From: a virus | Direction: 5' to 3' (one strand) | Length of the DNA: 33,054 nt | IMG/VR virus record: IMGVR_UViG_3300035122_000028 | Coordinates: 1-33,054 of that record | Shown: piece after piece, positions 1-8,023 of the stretch | Numbering within the stretch: the stretch's first letter is position 1 | Layout of the letters: the number at the start of each line of letters is the position of its first letter | Translations under genes and position numbers: made by a program | Notes under the pieces: model-generated | What the model saw: only the letters and a program-made list of their open reading frames with translations | What the model was told of the DNA's origin: nothing | The model's database searches: none

Positions 1-3
1 AAT

Positions 4-14
4 TATGCTATAAT
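4..14 (+). promoter_or_regulatory. Extended -10 promoter element at the left edge
   Basis: A perfect TATAAT hexamer lies at 9-14, preceded by TGC at 6-8, which is the extended -10 arrangement. The -35 region would lie outside the window, so the promoter is only half visible. It points into the packaging and capsid operon starting at 309, leaving a leader of roughly 290 bases. The surrounding 8-mer TATGCTAT recurs in the two other promoters of this window (9490-9497 plus strand, 30501-30508 minus strand). Confidence 0.6.
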
Positions 15-58
15 CAAGTTGACGCGGGTGTAGACAGGCACCGGCGTTTCTGTTTCCT

Positions 59-114
59 GCCCCGTTGCGGCGGGCGGTTAAACTCACACAACCCCCTCCC
101 CTCCTTAACGGGGC
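59..114 (+). repeat. Inverted repeat in the operon leader
   Basis: GCCCCGTT at 59-66 is the exact reverse complement of AACGGGGC at 107-114, with a G-rich then C-rich interval of 40 bases between them. In RNA this could form a long hairpin in the leader of the first operon. It lies upstream of the terminase genes, where cos or pac sites are often found, but nothing in the sequence shows that it is one. Confidence 0.35.
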
Positions 115-152
115 ACCTGCCTCCGCAGTCAGGCGACACCTTCATACGAACA

Positions 153-302
153 ATGATGGTTATTCCAATGACCGGTTCGATTCCGGGCGGGGGCACTGTG
201 TACGACAATCCAACACAAGACCAGCGCCCGGCCTACCGTCGGGCGCGTTATCGTCCAGAGTACCTGAGGCGTGTGGCGCTGGTGGGTGTTGGTTCAGGAT
301 AG
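153..302 (+). CDS. Possible small basic protein, 49 aa
   Basis: An ORF of 49 codons starts with ATG ATG and ends with TAG just before the methyltransferase start at 309. The product is rich in Arg and Tyr in its second half and matches no family I recognise. The same frame is open back to the left edge of the window, so it could also be the end of a longer gene. No clear ribosome binding site precedes 153. The rest of the 308-base stretch before the first certain gene holds only the -10 box and the inverted repeat. Confidence 0.3.
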   Translation: MMVIPMTGSIPGGGTVYDNPTQDQRPAYRRARYRPEYLRRVALVGVGSG

Positions 303-308
303 GATGGG

Positions 309-1025
309 ATGGTTGTAGACACGGTTCTCCCTGACGATAAATGGGCGTTCGATGAAGATGTAACCGCCGCATTTGATGATATGCTGGCACGCAGTATCCC
401 CCAATACACCGTGATGCGTGAGGCGGTCTACCACCTCGCCTGCCGGTACATTCAACCGCATACGGCGGTGGTCGATCTGGGCAGCAGTCGCGGGGAAGCG
501 GTAGCCAAGTTGGTAAGTCGATACGCGATGGTCAACCGCTTTCATTTGACTGACGTGTCGGAACCGATGTTGGTCGCGCTGCAAGAACGCTTTGCCCATG
601 ATATTACCATGAACACGGTGCGCGTCCAGGCGTGCGATTTGCGTAGCGATTTCCCTTTGTGCGAACCGTCGGTCGTCTTGTGTGTGCTGACTCTGCAATT
701 TACCCCGATGGAATACCGGCAGCAGATCGTGCAGACGATCTACGATAAGCTGCTTCCCGGCGGTGCATTGCTTTTGGTGGAAAAGGTATTGGGGGCAACG
801 GCCCCGATCAATCAGGTGATGGTCGATCTCTATTACGGTATGAAACGCGACAATGGGTATAGCGAAGAGCAAATCCAACGCAAGCGGATGTCCCTGGAAG
901 GGGTGCTGGTGCCGGTGACGGCCCGGTGGAACGAAGAGTTATTGCAGTCGGCGGGATTCCGGCAGGTGGATATGTTCTGGCGCTGGATGAATTTCTGCGG
1001 CTGGTTGGCGGTGAAGGATGGCTAA
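309..1025 (+). CDS. CmoA-like class I SAM-dependent methyltransferase or carboxy-SAM synthase
   Basis: The 238-residue protein has a class I SAM fold: VVDLGSSRGEA (54-64) is the SAM-binding loop and LTDVSEPM (80-87) follows. The whole length lines up from memory with E. coli CmoA, which makes carboxy-SAM from SAM and prephenate for wobble uridine modification. Shared blocks are W-x-FDE-x-V (12-18), RSIPQY (28-33), TLQF (128-131), GGAL plus EK (151-159), KRDNGYSEEQI (179-189) and the C-terminal AGF and NF. R193 in QRKRMSLE aligns with E. coli Arg199, which I recall as the carboxylate-binding residue. No CmoB partner is visible in the window. It overlaps the small terminase gene by 8 bases and so belongs to the packaging operon. 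A generic phage methyltransferase is the alternative. Confidence 0.75.
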   Translation: MVVDTVLPDDKWAFDEDVTAAFDDMLARSIPQYTVMREAVYHLACRYIQPHTAVVDLGSSRGEAVAKLVSRYAMVNRFHLTDVSEPMLVALQERFAHDITMNTVRVQACDLRSDFPLCEPSVVLCVLTLQFTPMEYRQQIVQTIYDKLLPGGALLLVEKVLGATAPINQVMVDLYYGMKRDNGYSEEQIQRKRMSLEGVLVPVTARWNEELLQSAGFRQVDMFWRWMNFCGWLAVKDG

Positions 1026-1521
1026 CGGGTTTACCGATAAGCAGCAGGCGTTTATAGATGAATATTGCAAGAATGGGTTCAATGCAACACGCGCTTATAT
1101 TGCCGCTGGCTATTCGCCCAATAACGCGGGGCCTAATGCGGGTAACTTACTAAATACTACTAAAATTCGCGCCGCTATTGACCAAAGGCTGAAAGACCAA
1201 ACCATCAGTGCTAATGAAGCGCTCCAGCGCCTGTCCGATCAGGCCACCGGGGATATCGCCGATTTCATGGATGATACCGGTTATGTGGATATCGCCGCCA
1301 TCAAAGCATCGGGGAAAACCCATCTGATCCGTGAATGGGAACAGTGGGAATACGTCGATAGCGACGGGGAAAAGAAAGAAGGGCGGGTCAAAGTCAAACT
1401 CTACGATGCCCAAAGCGCGTTGAAGGAACTCATCAAACTGCACCGCTTGGATCACGGGAAAGCGACAGAGAATACCACTATTACCATTATCAACACGGGT
1501 ATGAGCGTTGACGATCTATGA
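1018..1521 (+). CDS. terS: Terminase small subunit
   Basis: The small terminase binds phage DNA at the packaging start and hands it to the large subunit. The 167-residue protein begins with the pattern of the Terminase_2 family: FTDKQQAFIDEY (5-16), then FNATRAYIAAGYSP (20-33), a helix-turn-helix DNA-binding region, followed by a helical oligomerisation segment ending near residue 70. The C-terminal half, with a basic stretch and the tail VDDL, is where such proteins contact the large subunit. The ATG at 1018 lies inside the end of the methyltransferase gene, and the gene's own end overlaps the large terminase start by 14 bases. Length is normal for the family. Confidence 0.9.
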   Translation: MANGFTDKQQAFIDEYCKNGFNATRAYIAAGYSPNNAGPNAGNLLNTTKIRAAIDQRLKDQTISANEALQRLSDQATGDIADFMDDTGYVDIAAIKASGKTHLIREWEQWEYVDSDGEKKEGRVKVKLYDAQSALKELIKLHRLDHGKATENTTITIINTGMSVDDL

Positions 1522-2803
1522 AATTCGTCACCGGACTGCCGATGGGGTTAAGCTCTATGGTGGGGCGCGTCAGTTCTGGAAGTACAAAGGGCATGAAGTG
1601 GTGTTGTCCGGCCCGTTCGAGACCGGCAAAACCTTCGCAATCTTACACAAACTCCATGCGCTCTGTTGCAAGTATGCGGGGGCGCAAGCGCTCATGGTCC
1701 GCGATACTTACGAATCGTTGCGAACCAGCGCTGCGGTAACCTATGAGGGCAAAATCCTCCCTGTCCCGGTAGACGCGCCCGATAGCCCGGTGCGCAAGTA
1801 CGGGGGAGAGCGCCCGGAGTTCTTCCTGTATTACAATGGCAGTCGTATTGTCTTAGGTGGATTGGACAAACCCGATAAGTTCCTGTCGTCTGAATGGGAT
1901 TACATTTACGTCAATCAGGTGGAAGAAATCCCCCTGGACCCCTGGGAGAAGTTGACCGCACGTGCCACCGGGCGGGCCGGGCACGTGCCCTACGCGCAAG
2001 TGATGGGCGATTGCAATCCCTCCTATCCATTGCATTGGATTTTACAACGGCGGGATAAAGGGGACTTGAAATTTCTTGAACAATTCCATCGCGATAACCC
2101 GGTGTTGTATGCCCCAGAGACCGGGGCACTCACCGCGCAAGGGAAGCAGACGATGGCGGTGTTGGAACGCATGACCGGCGTCCGGCGTGAGCGGGGATTG
2201 CTCAACCTGTGGGTAGCGGCTGAAGGGGTGGTCTTTGACAATTTCTCGTATACCGAAAATGTCACACCGGATGCTGAATTCAGAGAAGATGACCCTGTTT
2301 ACTGGGGTGTGGACGATGGTTATGCGCACGGTGGAGGAATAGGCACACCTGGGCATCATCCGCGTGTGGTCTTGTTTGCGCAAGTCCGGGGCAACGGGGG
2401 GATTGATATCATCGATGAATACTACCGGACGTTAGAACTCGAAGACGCCAGCATTCAGGCGTGTTTGGATCGCGGCTATCCGGAGCCTGAGATGGCTTTT
2501 GTGGACAGCAGTGCCGCGTCCTTCCGTGCGCATCTGAGCAAATTCGGCATATTCAATGGACCGGCAACACACACCGTTGCCGATGGGATCAAATTCACCC
2601 GGCAATTTATCTGTGATGGGCAGGGGGTACGCTTGTTACGCATTCATCCCCGGTGTATTAATTTGATTCGGGAACTGCAATCCTACCGCTATGACCCGGT
2701 ATCCAAGCAAGCCTATGCCGGGGAACCTAAACCATTAAAATTGGACGATCATACAGTAGATGCCTTGCGGTATCTGCTCTACCAATTCCGCCAGATGGGG
2801 TAA
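1508..2803 (+). CDS. terL: Terminase large subunit (packaging ATPase and nuclease)
   Basis: The motor ATPase pumps DNA into the prohead and the nuclease cuts it. In the 431-residue protein the Walker A is G35-PFETGKT with K41. Walker B is DYIYVNQVEE (131-140) with acidic E139/E140, and a coupling motif MGDCNP lies at 166-171. The RNase H-like nuclease shows GVDDGY (267-272), FVDSSAA (331-337) and LDDHTVDALRY (412-422), giving acidic residues D269/D270, D333 and D413/D418. The start is TTG: a stop lies at 1502-1504 in the same frame, and the first in-frame ATG (codon 63) would remove the Walker A. It overlaps terS by 14 bases, so translation is probably coupled. Confidence 0.95.
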   Translation: MTIYEIRHRTADGVKLYGGARQFWKYKGHEVVLSGPFETGKTFAILHKLHALCCKYAGAQALMVRDTYESLRTSAAVTYEGKILPVPVDAPDSPVRKYGGERPEFFLYYNGSRIVLGGLDKPDKFLSSEWDYIYVNQVEEIPLDPWEKLTARATGRAGHVPYAQVMGDCNPSYPLHWILQRRDKGDLKFLEQFHRDNPVLYAPETGALTAQGKQTMAVLERMTGVRRERGLLNLWVAAEGVVFDNFSYTENVTPDAEFREDDPVYWGVDDGYAHGGGIGTPGHHPRVVLFAQVRGNGGIDIIDEYYRTLELEDASIQACLDRGYPEPEMAFVDSSAASFRAHLSKFGIFNGPATHTVADGIKFTRQFICDGQGVRLLRIHPRCINLIRELQSYRYDPVSKQAYAGEPKPLKLDDHTVDALRYLLYQFRQMG

Positions 2804-2804
2804 C

Positions 2805-4898
2805 ATGGTTCTGCAAACGACGGAAATCAAATTCGTCAATGCCCCCGTACCGGTCGAAAAGGCCAACGGGCAGCGCGAAACAAAATTGATTGAGGTGGAC
2901 CGGCCACAAACCGTTCAGCAACTCCCCGATGTGGCGAAAGAGAAAGCACCCTGGAATCGGATGATTTTGGGCACCAACTACCGGGGGCCGCTGTTGCCCG
3001 AACGGGGCAGCCGGGACCGGGAACGGGCGTTGTATGAGTACTACTGGAACGACTACAACACCGCGTTTCGGAGCGCCATTGCCGGGTTGATTAAACGGGT
3101 CCAATCCACGCCCTGGGAATTGACCGGCCCGGACGATTACGTAGAGTATTTCCAGTTTGTCTTGCAACAGGCGGATTTTGGGCGCGGTTGGGAGACGTTC
3201 ATTGCCAAGCTGGTGACCGATTATTCCCGGTACGATGGCGGCGGCTTTATCGAGCTGATTGGCGGTGGTGAACCGTTGCAGCCGTTGTACGGCCCGGTAA
3301 CCGGGTTGAGCGTGTTGGACAGTCGCCGGTGTCTGCCTACAGGCGATCCGGCGTATCCTGCACTCTATTACGACATTTACGGAGCCATGCACATCCTACA
3401 CCATACCCGTGTGGTGCGGTTTGTGGACATGTTGGATCCGTCGGAATATGCCTATGGTTATGGCGATTGCGCGTTAAGTCGGAGTATCAGCGCCGTCGTG
3501 CGCGACATTTTTATGAACCGCTATATCGAGCAGCGCCTGGACGATAATCCGCCCGCCGGGATTATGCTGTTTCGCAATGTCAACGAAAAGCAATTCATCG
3601 CCGCGCAGGAGCAATTGAAGCAACAGAAGAATACCGATACCGGCGGATGGGGCGATATCCTGCGCTTTTACGGGTTGCAACCCGACTTCCCGGTTGAGGT
3701 AGAGAGCATCCCATTCCAGTTCCCGCCGGAAAAGTTCGACCTGCAAACCTACAAACAGATCAACATGCGCGAACTGGCGCTGGGAATTGGCCTGGACATT
3801 CAAGACATCTGGGAACTGACCAGTGGCAATCTGGGCACGGCCACACAGTCTGAAATCTTGCACCAGAAAAGCAAGGGGAAGGCGTTGGGGCGGATTCTGA
3901 AGGGGTTGGAGCGGGTGATTAACCTGACCCTGCCCCCGTCGGTAGAATTCGAGTTCCAATATCGGGACCCGGACGAAGACGTACAGATCGCCCAAAAGGA
4001 CACGATTGTGATCCAGAATGCGACGATGGCGTTGCAGGCGGGCGGCATTACCAAGGAAGAGTATCGCCAGTACCTCGCCAACAATGTGGAGAGCATTCGG
4101 GAAGTGGCAACGGATCAGAGCGGCGAGATTATCCGCCTGGACGATCAGGATGTGAAAGCGCCGGGGCAGTTGCAACCGGCGAAAGCACCGGAACGGGCCA
4201 CAGGAGAACCGACTGAGGAATCGACGTCCGGCGCAACCCGTATGGATACCGAGACGAAAGAATACAACGCGACGGTCAATTCTTTCAAAGACAGTTTCCG
4301 GCGCATTCTGGACAGTGCCGCTGTGTTCCCGACCGGGCAATTCAGTATCGAGATGGCGTTGCGTGGGCAGTTGCAACAGGCCGGGGAGCAAATCTGGCTG
4401 GATGGATTGCAGGATGGGGGTATCGAAAACCCGCGCATAGACAATGAAGCGACAGTCGCCATCAGCGCGTGGCGTGCCCAACAGAACCAATTTATTACCC
4501 AATTTGCCAAACGGGTAGCAGAAGGCACTTTAACCGCGCAGCAGGGGGAACGGCGGGCGGAATTGTGGGTCAATAAGTCGCTCCGTAATTTGTATCACCT
4601 GGCCTTAGGTGCAGCGGATAACGCCATGATGTACCTGTGGGTGATGAATCCAATAAAGGAGCATTGCGACACCTGCCGTCGGATGAACGGGCAAATTCAC
4701 AGCATGAAAGAATATCTAAAGACGGGGATAGTACCCCAATCCGAATCATTAGACTGTAATGGGTATCAATGCGGGTGTCAGTTGGTGAAAGTGCCAGGGC
4801 AGAAAGCACGCGGGCGCATTCCTACTCAGGGGCGTAGCGGACTGCGGGGGTTGTTTGGTGCGATTGGGCGTTTCTTTGGGCGTTTATTGGGAGGGTAA
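2805..4898 (+). CDS. Portal protein fused to a C-terminal MuF/SPP1 gp7-like head morphogenesis domain
   Basis: The portal dodecamer is the DNA entry pore and the site where the head is built. In this 697-residue protein roughly the first 450 residues look like a portal (Mu gp29/DUF935-like): an N-terminal wing, the Y-DGGGFIEL region, and the GIGLDIQDIWELTSGNLGTA segment. An acidic, Pro- and Thr-rich linker follows. The last 200 residues look like the Mu F/SPP1 gp7 minor head domain, with paired cysteines C621-x2-C624 in EHCDTCRRMNGQ and C651, C656 and C658 in CNGYQCGC. These two are usually separate genes. The ATG at 2805 directly follows the terL stop. An in-frame ATG at 2760 inside terL would add 15 unlikely residues. 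Confidence 0.85.
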   Translation: MVLQTTEIKFVNAPVPVEKANGQRETKLIEVDRPQTVQQLPDVAKEKAPWNRMILGTNYRGPLLPERGSRDRERALYEYYWNDYNTAFRSAIAGLIKRVQSTPWELTGPDDYVEYFQFVLQQADFGRGWETFIAKLVTDYSRYDGGGFIELIGGGEPLQPLYGPVTGLSVLDSRRCLPTGDPAYPALYYDIYGAMHILHHTRVVRFVDMLDPSEYAYGYGDCALSRSISAVVRDIFMNRYIEQRLDDNPPAGIMLFRNVNEKQFIAAQEQLKQQKNTDTGGWGDILRFYGLQPDFPVEVESIPFQFPPEKFDLQTYKQINMRELALGIGLDIQDIWELTSGNLGTATQSEILHQKSKGKALGRILKGLERVINLTLPPSVEFEFQYRDPDEDVQIAQKDTIVIQNATMALQAGGITKEEYRQYLANNVESIREVATDQSGEIIRLDDQDVKAPGQLQPAKAPERATGEPTEESTSGATRMDTETKEYNATVNSFKDSFRRILDSAAVFPTGQFSIEMALRGQLQQAGEQIWLDGLQDGGIENPRIDNEATVAISAWRAQQNQFITQFAKRVAEGTLTAQQGERRAELWVNKSLRNLYHLALGAADNAMMYLWVMNPIKEHCDTCRRMNGQIHSMKEYLKTGIVPQSESLDCNGYQCGCQLVKVPGQKARGRIPTQGRSGLRGLFGAIGRFFGRLLGG

Positions 4899-4901
4899 TC
4901 G

Positions 4902-5498
4902 ATGCCGGTAAAAGTCGTTCGCCGGGGGGACAAATTCTGTGTTGAGGAACCGAATGGCAAGCCCGTCAAATGCCACGCGGTGAAAGCCGACGCTGACGCG
5001 CACGCGCGCGCCATCAACGCCAACATCCACAAATCCATGATCGACATATACAAATCGGACAGCGGCTTGCGCCATGTGCTGTTGATTAGTTCCAATGCCT
5101 ATGAGGACCGGGACGAAGAAATTGTCATGGAAAAGGCGTTGGTTCAGCACGTGAAAGATTTTGAACCGGGGGGAAAGCTGTTGTTCTGGCACGGTGGACA
5201 GGCGATTGGCACGGTCCAGGATGCCTGGATGTCCGGTCCGTTCCTGGTGGAAATTGCCCAGGAACTGGAGAATAAAGTCATCGACATTGCCCGCCAGGGC
5301 GAAGACCCGTTTTTGATTCAACGCGCCAAAGTGTGGGACCATATCGAAGCGCACAAGGGTGACTGGGGTGTATCCCCTGGGTTTGTGGCCTTGCGCAGTG
5401 ATGCCGACGATGGTGTGTTCGAAGATATTCGCATTGTGGAACGCAGTATTTTACCCCGCAAGTATGCCGCCAACTATTTTACCTATGCGGCGTTGTAA
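4902..5498 (+). CDS. Prohead maturation protease, S78/HK97 gp4-like
   Basis: This protease clears the scaffold and trims capsid proteins in the prohead. The 198-residue protein shows the order expected for the herpesvirus/HK97-type serine protease fold: a strand with SSNAYEDRDEEIV (63-75), then FWHGGQAIGTV (95-105) carrying the candidate catalytic H97, then GVSPGF (156-161) carrying S158, and a closing ERSILPRKYAAN (180-191). The third catalytic residue cannot be assigned by eye. The first 44 residues (CVEEPNGKPVKCHAVK and the following Ala-rich helix) form a separate small domain I have seen on other phage head proteins. It sits between portal and capsid genes, as expected. Confidence 0.75.
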   Translation: MPVKVVRRGDKFCVEEPNGKPVKCHAVKADADAHARAINANIHKSMIDIYKSDSGLRHVLLISSNAYEDRDEEIVMEKALVQHVKDFEPGGKLLFWHGGQAIGTVQDAWMSGPFLVEIAQELENKVIDIARQGEDPFLIQRAKVWDHIEAHKGDWGVSPGFVALRSDADDGVFEDIRIVERSILPRKYAANYFTYAAL

Positions 5499-5510
5499 GG
5501 AGACATTCGT

Positions 5511-5990
5511 ATGGCTGCATGTGCTAATGAATACCCGACACGGATCGAGCGATCTGAACCCACCATCACCACTGAGGGGCAGAGTTATGCTGCCGGGGAT
5601 CAGGTGGGGAGTTTGTGTACATTTGACATTGTGACCGAGGCCGGGACCAAAGCCGGGGTGAAGCTGTCTGTAATCGGCGTATTGAATTCGACCGATACCC
5701 CTGCGCTGGACATCTGGTTTTTCGAACGGGAACCGACAACGGTATCGGCTGATGATGACCCGGCGTCGTTTAATGAAAGCGTGCTCTTCGATCATTTTCT
5801 GGGGCACGTTGAAGTGGCGGCTACCGATTGGTCCTCCGATGCCAACCACAGCGTCTTTACCAAATTGCAGGCCATGCCCATTCGCCATTTCCAGGAGGGG
5901 TTACCGGGGCGTATCTGGGCGGCGGTTATCGCCCGGTCTGCGTTTACGCCGGTTCGTATTGGTATTGGCATCGGCGTGACGGTGGATTGA
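5511..5990 (+). CDS. Probable virion structural protein, 159 aa
   Basis: The function is not known. The protein is soluble, beta-rich and without membrane segments. The pattern of a Thr/Gly lead-in (TTEGQSYAAGDQVG, 20-33), a hydrophobic strand, then DIWFFEREPT and a DDDPASFNES turn is familiar from hypothetical virion proteins coded next to phage head genes. A good ribosome binding site (AAGGAG) precedes the ATG. It lies between the protease and a lectin-like protein, in the place where head decoration proteins are often coded. Confidence 0.55.
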   Translation: MAACANEYPTRIERSEPTITTEGQSYAAGDQVGSLCTFDIVTEAGTKAGVKLSVIGVLNSTDTPALDIWFFEREPTTVSADDDPASFNESVLFDHFLGHVEVAATDWSSDANHSVFTKLQAMPIRHFQEGLPGRIWAAVIARSAFTPVRIGIGIGVTVD

Positions 5991-5991
5991 C

Positions 5992-6786
5992 ATGGCACGA
6001 CGATTTGGAACACGACGAGCGTTACTAGAAAGTCAGGCGGTATGGACACCGCGACAACTGAGTGGATTAACCGCCTGGTATGACAGTCAGGAAATCACAA
6101 CATTATTTCAGAACAGTGCCCTGACTACCCCGGCAGGTAATGGGGATGTCATTGGCGGGTGGGTCGATAAGAGTGGTAACGGCTATGCGGTAACACAAGG
6201 GACAACCGCCAACAAACCCACCATGACGGTCAACTCGATCAACGGTATTGCCGCACCCGTGTTCGACGGCGGGGATTACCTGACGAACGGGCCGTTGGGC
6301 GCGTTATTCAGCGGGAGCGATGTGCCGTTTACCGTTGCTGCTGTCTTTAAACAAAATTCCGTAGCAGCGTCCCAATATATGTGGGCGTTTGGAAATTCGG
6401 GAAACGATTTGCCTTTTCATGCTTCCCGGTTGTATCAAACCGGTAGTCTGAAATATATGTCGTACCGGAGCGATAACACCGGGGCCACCGCAACCCCATC
6501 AGGTGGGACGAATGATATCAGTCCTCATGTCGGTTATCTGGTATTTACAGGAACCACAGTGTCCATTGTTATTGATGGTACGGCAGTAGTCTCTGGGGCG
6601 GCGTCTGATGTGGGGGCACTAACTGTCAATCAATTTGCAATGGGTGGACTTTTGAGGACATCATTTAGTCTTGGGTTTAACGGCCCCATCGGCGAACTGG
6701 TGGTGATCAACCGCGCTATCACCAGCGTCGAAGCGGGGCAACTGAACCGCTATATGGGTAGCCAATGGGGGATCAGTGTCTCATGA
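5992..6786 (+). CDS. LamG/concanavalin A-like domain virion protein, probable head or tail appendage
   Basis: The 264-residue protein is one jelly-roll domain of the laminin G/concanavalin A type. The signs are GLTAWYDS at 25-32, GWVDKSGNG near 55, APVFDGGDYL near 88, then alternating beta strands, a VSIVIDG strand and a closing GPIGELVVINRAIT strand with a short C-terminal helix. Such domains bind carbohydrates and occur on phage head fibres and tail tips. The gene lies among head genes rather than tail genes, so a capsid-surface fibre is the more likely role. It begins one base after the previous stop and ends in an ATGA overlap with the next gene. Confidence 0.65.
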   Translation: MARRFGTRRALLESQAVWTPRQLSGLTAWYDSQEITTLFQNSALTTPAGNGDVIGGWVDKSGNGYAVTQGTTANKPTMTVNSINGIAAPVFDGGDYLTNGPLGALFSGSDVPFTVAAVFKQNSVAASQYMWAFGNSGNDLPFHASRLYQTGSLKYMSYRSDNTGATATPSGGTNDISPHVGYLVFTGTTVSIVIDGTAVVSGAASDVGALTVNQFAMGGLLRTSFSLGFNGPIGELVVINRAITSVEAGQLNRYMGSQWGISVS

Positions 6787-7202
6787 CCGAGTGGAAATGG
6801 CGGTTGTTCTTGTTTGTGCGCGCCGCCGATGCCACCGCCGAAAACAAACTGGCGTTCGGGCACATCTTCGCAGACAATACCAGCGGGGAGACGGTGGAGA
6901 ACGAGAGCCGATTGCTGGACGCGGTGGTGCGTTTGAGCACGTCGGGGGAAGCGCCTGCACAGGTGTTCGGAATTAATACGGCGGTGAAGGCAGACATGCG
7001 GACGGCGCTGCAAGCGTTTCTGGATACCCTGAGCCAATCGCGCTATTACGGTGTGGCGAACATAACTCTCCCCAATTATGGGATGGGCGATTTACTCAAG
7101 GCAAACGGGGGAAGTGGTGTCATCGGAGAACCGTTCACCTGGCAGGACGCGCTGGACGATCTGTATAACGAACGGGGCTTGCAAGTGATTGTCACCGAGT
7201 AA
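6783..7202 (+). CDS. Small structural protein of unknown function, 139 aa
   Basis: The product is not recognised. It is a soluble, mixed alpha/beta protein with no membrane segment. The chosen ATG at 6783 forms an ATGA overlap with the lectin-like gene. A start 18 bases upstream exists but lacks support. The ORF is followed directly by an intrinsic terminator (7211-7231), so it closes the first transcription segment. Its position between head accessory genes and scaffold suggests a head role. Confidence 0.6.
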   Translation: MTEWKWRLFLFVRAADATAENKLAFGHIFADNTSGETVENESRLLDAVVRLSTSGEAPAQVFGINTAVKADMRTALQAFLDTLSQSRYYGVANITLPNYGMGDLLKANGGSGVIGEPFTWQDALDDLYNERGLQVIVTE

Positions 7203-7210
7203 GGAAATAC

Positions 7211-7231
7211 CAACGCTCCGGCGTTGTTTTT
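7211..7231 (+). terminator. Intrinsic terminator between head accessory genes and scaffold/capsid genes
   Basis: CAACGC (7211-7216) pairs exactly with GCGTTG (7221-7226) around a TCCG loop, followed by five T residues at 7227-7231. It lies right after the stop at 7202 and before the scaffold start at 7261. No obvious -35/-10 pair was found between it and the scaffold gene, so readthrough is probably partial. Confidence 0.75.
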
Positions 7232-7260
7232 CATTGTACGGACAGAGTAGGAGTAACCCT

Positions 7261-8013
7261 ATGACAGTAGCAGCAAAGGAAGGCCAGCGCCGGAATTGGT
7301 TAGAACGTCATTTCGGTAAGGCCAAAGAAAATGAAGTGGATGAGAAACTGACCGATCTGGGCAAGTTTCTCGATAGCCTGGGGTTGAATCGAAAGGAACA
7401 GAACGCCTTTCAACAGGCCCTCTATACGAAGGGGGTGTTGGAAGACGCCCAACTGAAAATCGCCGCCGATCTGGAGCAATTCATCGAAGACGACGCGGTA
7501 CGAATGCAGGCCGCTGCGGGGGCGATTGCCCATGTGGTAGGCGCGGGATTGGAAGGAATGGACACCGGAGCGGTAGAAGAGCCTGCCGTTGAAGCGCCGA
7601 TGGAAGGCGAAGAAGTGATGGAAGACATCATGCAGGAAGACGGGGCAGGCGATGGCGAAGAAGACGATGAAGAGGAATTCCCGAAAGAACTCATCTTCAC
7701 GATGGCCCGCGAAACCACTGCCGCTGCAAAGGCAATGGGTCAAATGGCACCGTCCATTGTGGAACTTGCCCAATTCGCCAAAGCCGCCGCGCCCCTGATC
7801 GATCAGGCGCAGATGGTCCCTGATCTACAAGTGCGTATCAAAGAACTGGAAACGGCCTTGCAAACCGCAAAAGAGATGACACCGCGTGTCGCCTCGCGAG
7901 ATGTAAGTACCGAGTTGAATCGGGACGATCCCCAAACCAAAACCCTGGCCGATAAAGCCAAAAAGGGTACCGAGGGCACCAAGATCGTTGCCGGTATTCG
8001 AGTGAAAGAATAG
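7261..8013 (+). CDS. Probable capsid scaffolding protein
   Basis: Scaffolds guide capsid assembly and are removed before DNA fills the head. The 250-residue product is highly charged, has no cysteine, and is predicted by eye to be largely helical. An amphipathic N-terminal region comes first, then an extreme acidic patch (116-139), then a coiled-coil-like stretch (165-206, including LQVRIKELETALQTAK) and a basic C-terminal end (225-250), which in other scaffolds binds the capsid protein. It sits directly upstream of the major capsid gene and downstream of the protease. The start at 7261 follows GGAG; an upstream in-frame start at 7189 would run through the terminator hairpin. Confidence 0.7.
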   Translation: MTVAAKEGQRRNWLERHFGKAKENEVDEKLTDLGKFLDSLGLNRKEQNAFQQALYTKGVLEDAQLKIAADLEQFIEDDAVRMQAAAGAIAHVVGAGLEGMDTGAVEEPAVEAPMEGEEVMEDIMQEDGAGDGEEDDEEEFPKELIFTMARETTAAAKAMGQMAPSIVELAQFAKAAAPLIDQAQMVPDLQVRIKELETALQTAKEMTPRVASRDVSTELNRDDPQTKTLADKAKKGTEGTKIVAGIRVKE

Positions 8014-8023
8014 GAGCGATCTC

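Noticed and set aside
19-47. A second promoter with TTGACG at 19-24
   Set aside because: No -10-like hexamer lies at 16 to 18 bases after it.
294-878. Minus-strand ORF of 194 codons opposite the CmoA-like gene
   Set aside because: It lies fully opposite a gene with conserved motifs, has no ribosome binding site and no family pattern; it is a shadow of the real frame.
2760-2804. Earlier start of the portal gene inside terL
   Set aside because: The 15 extra residues lie in the terL C-terminus and the ATG at 2805 follows the terL stop directly.
3474-4502. Minus-strand ORF of 342 codons opposite the portal gene
   Set aside because: It is long but Arg- and Leu-rich with low-complexity flow, as expected from the complement of a real gene, and it would run against the whole operon.
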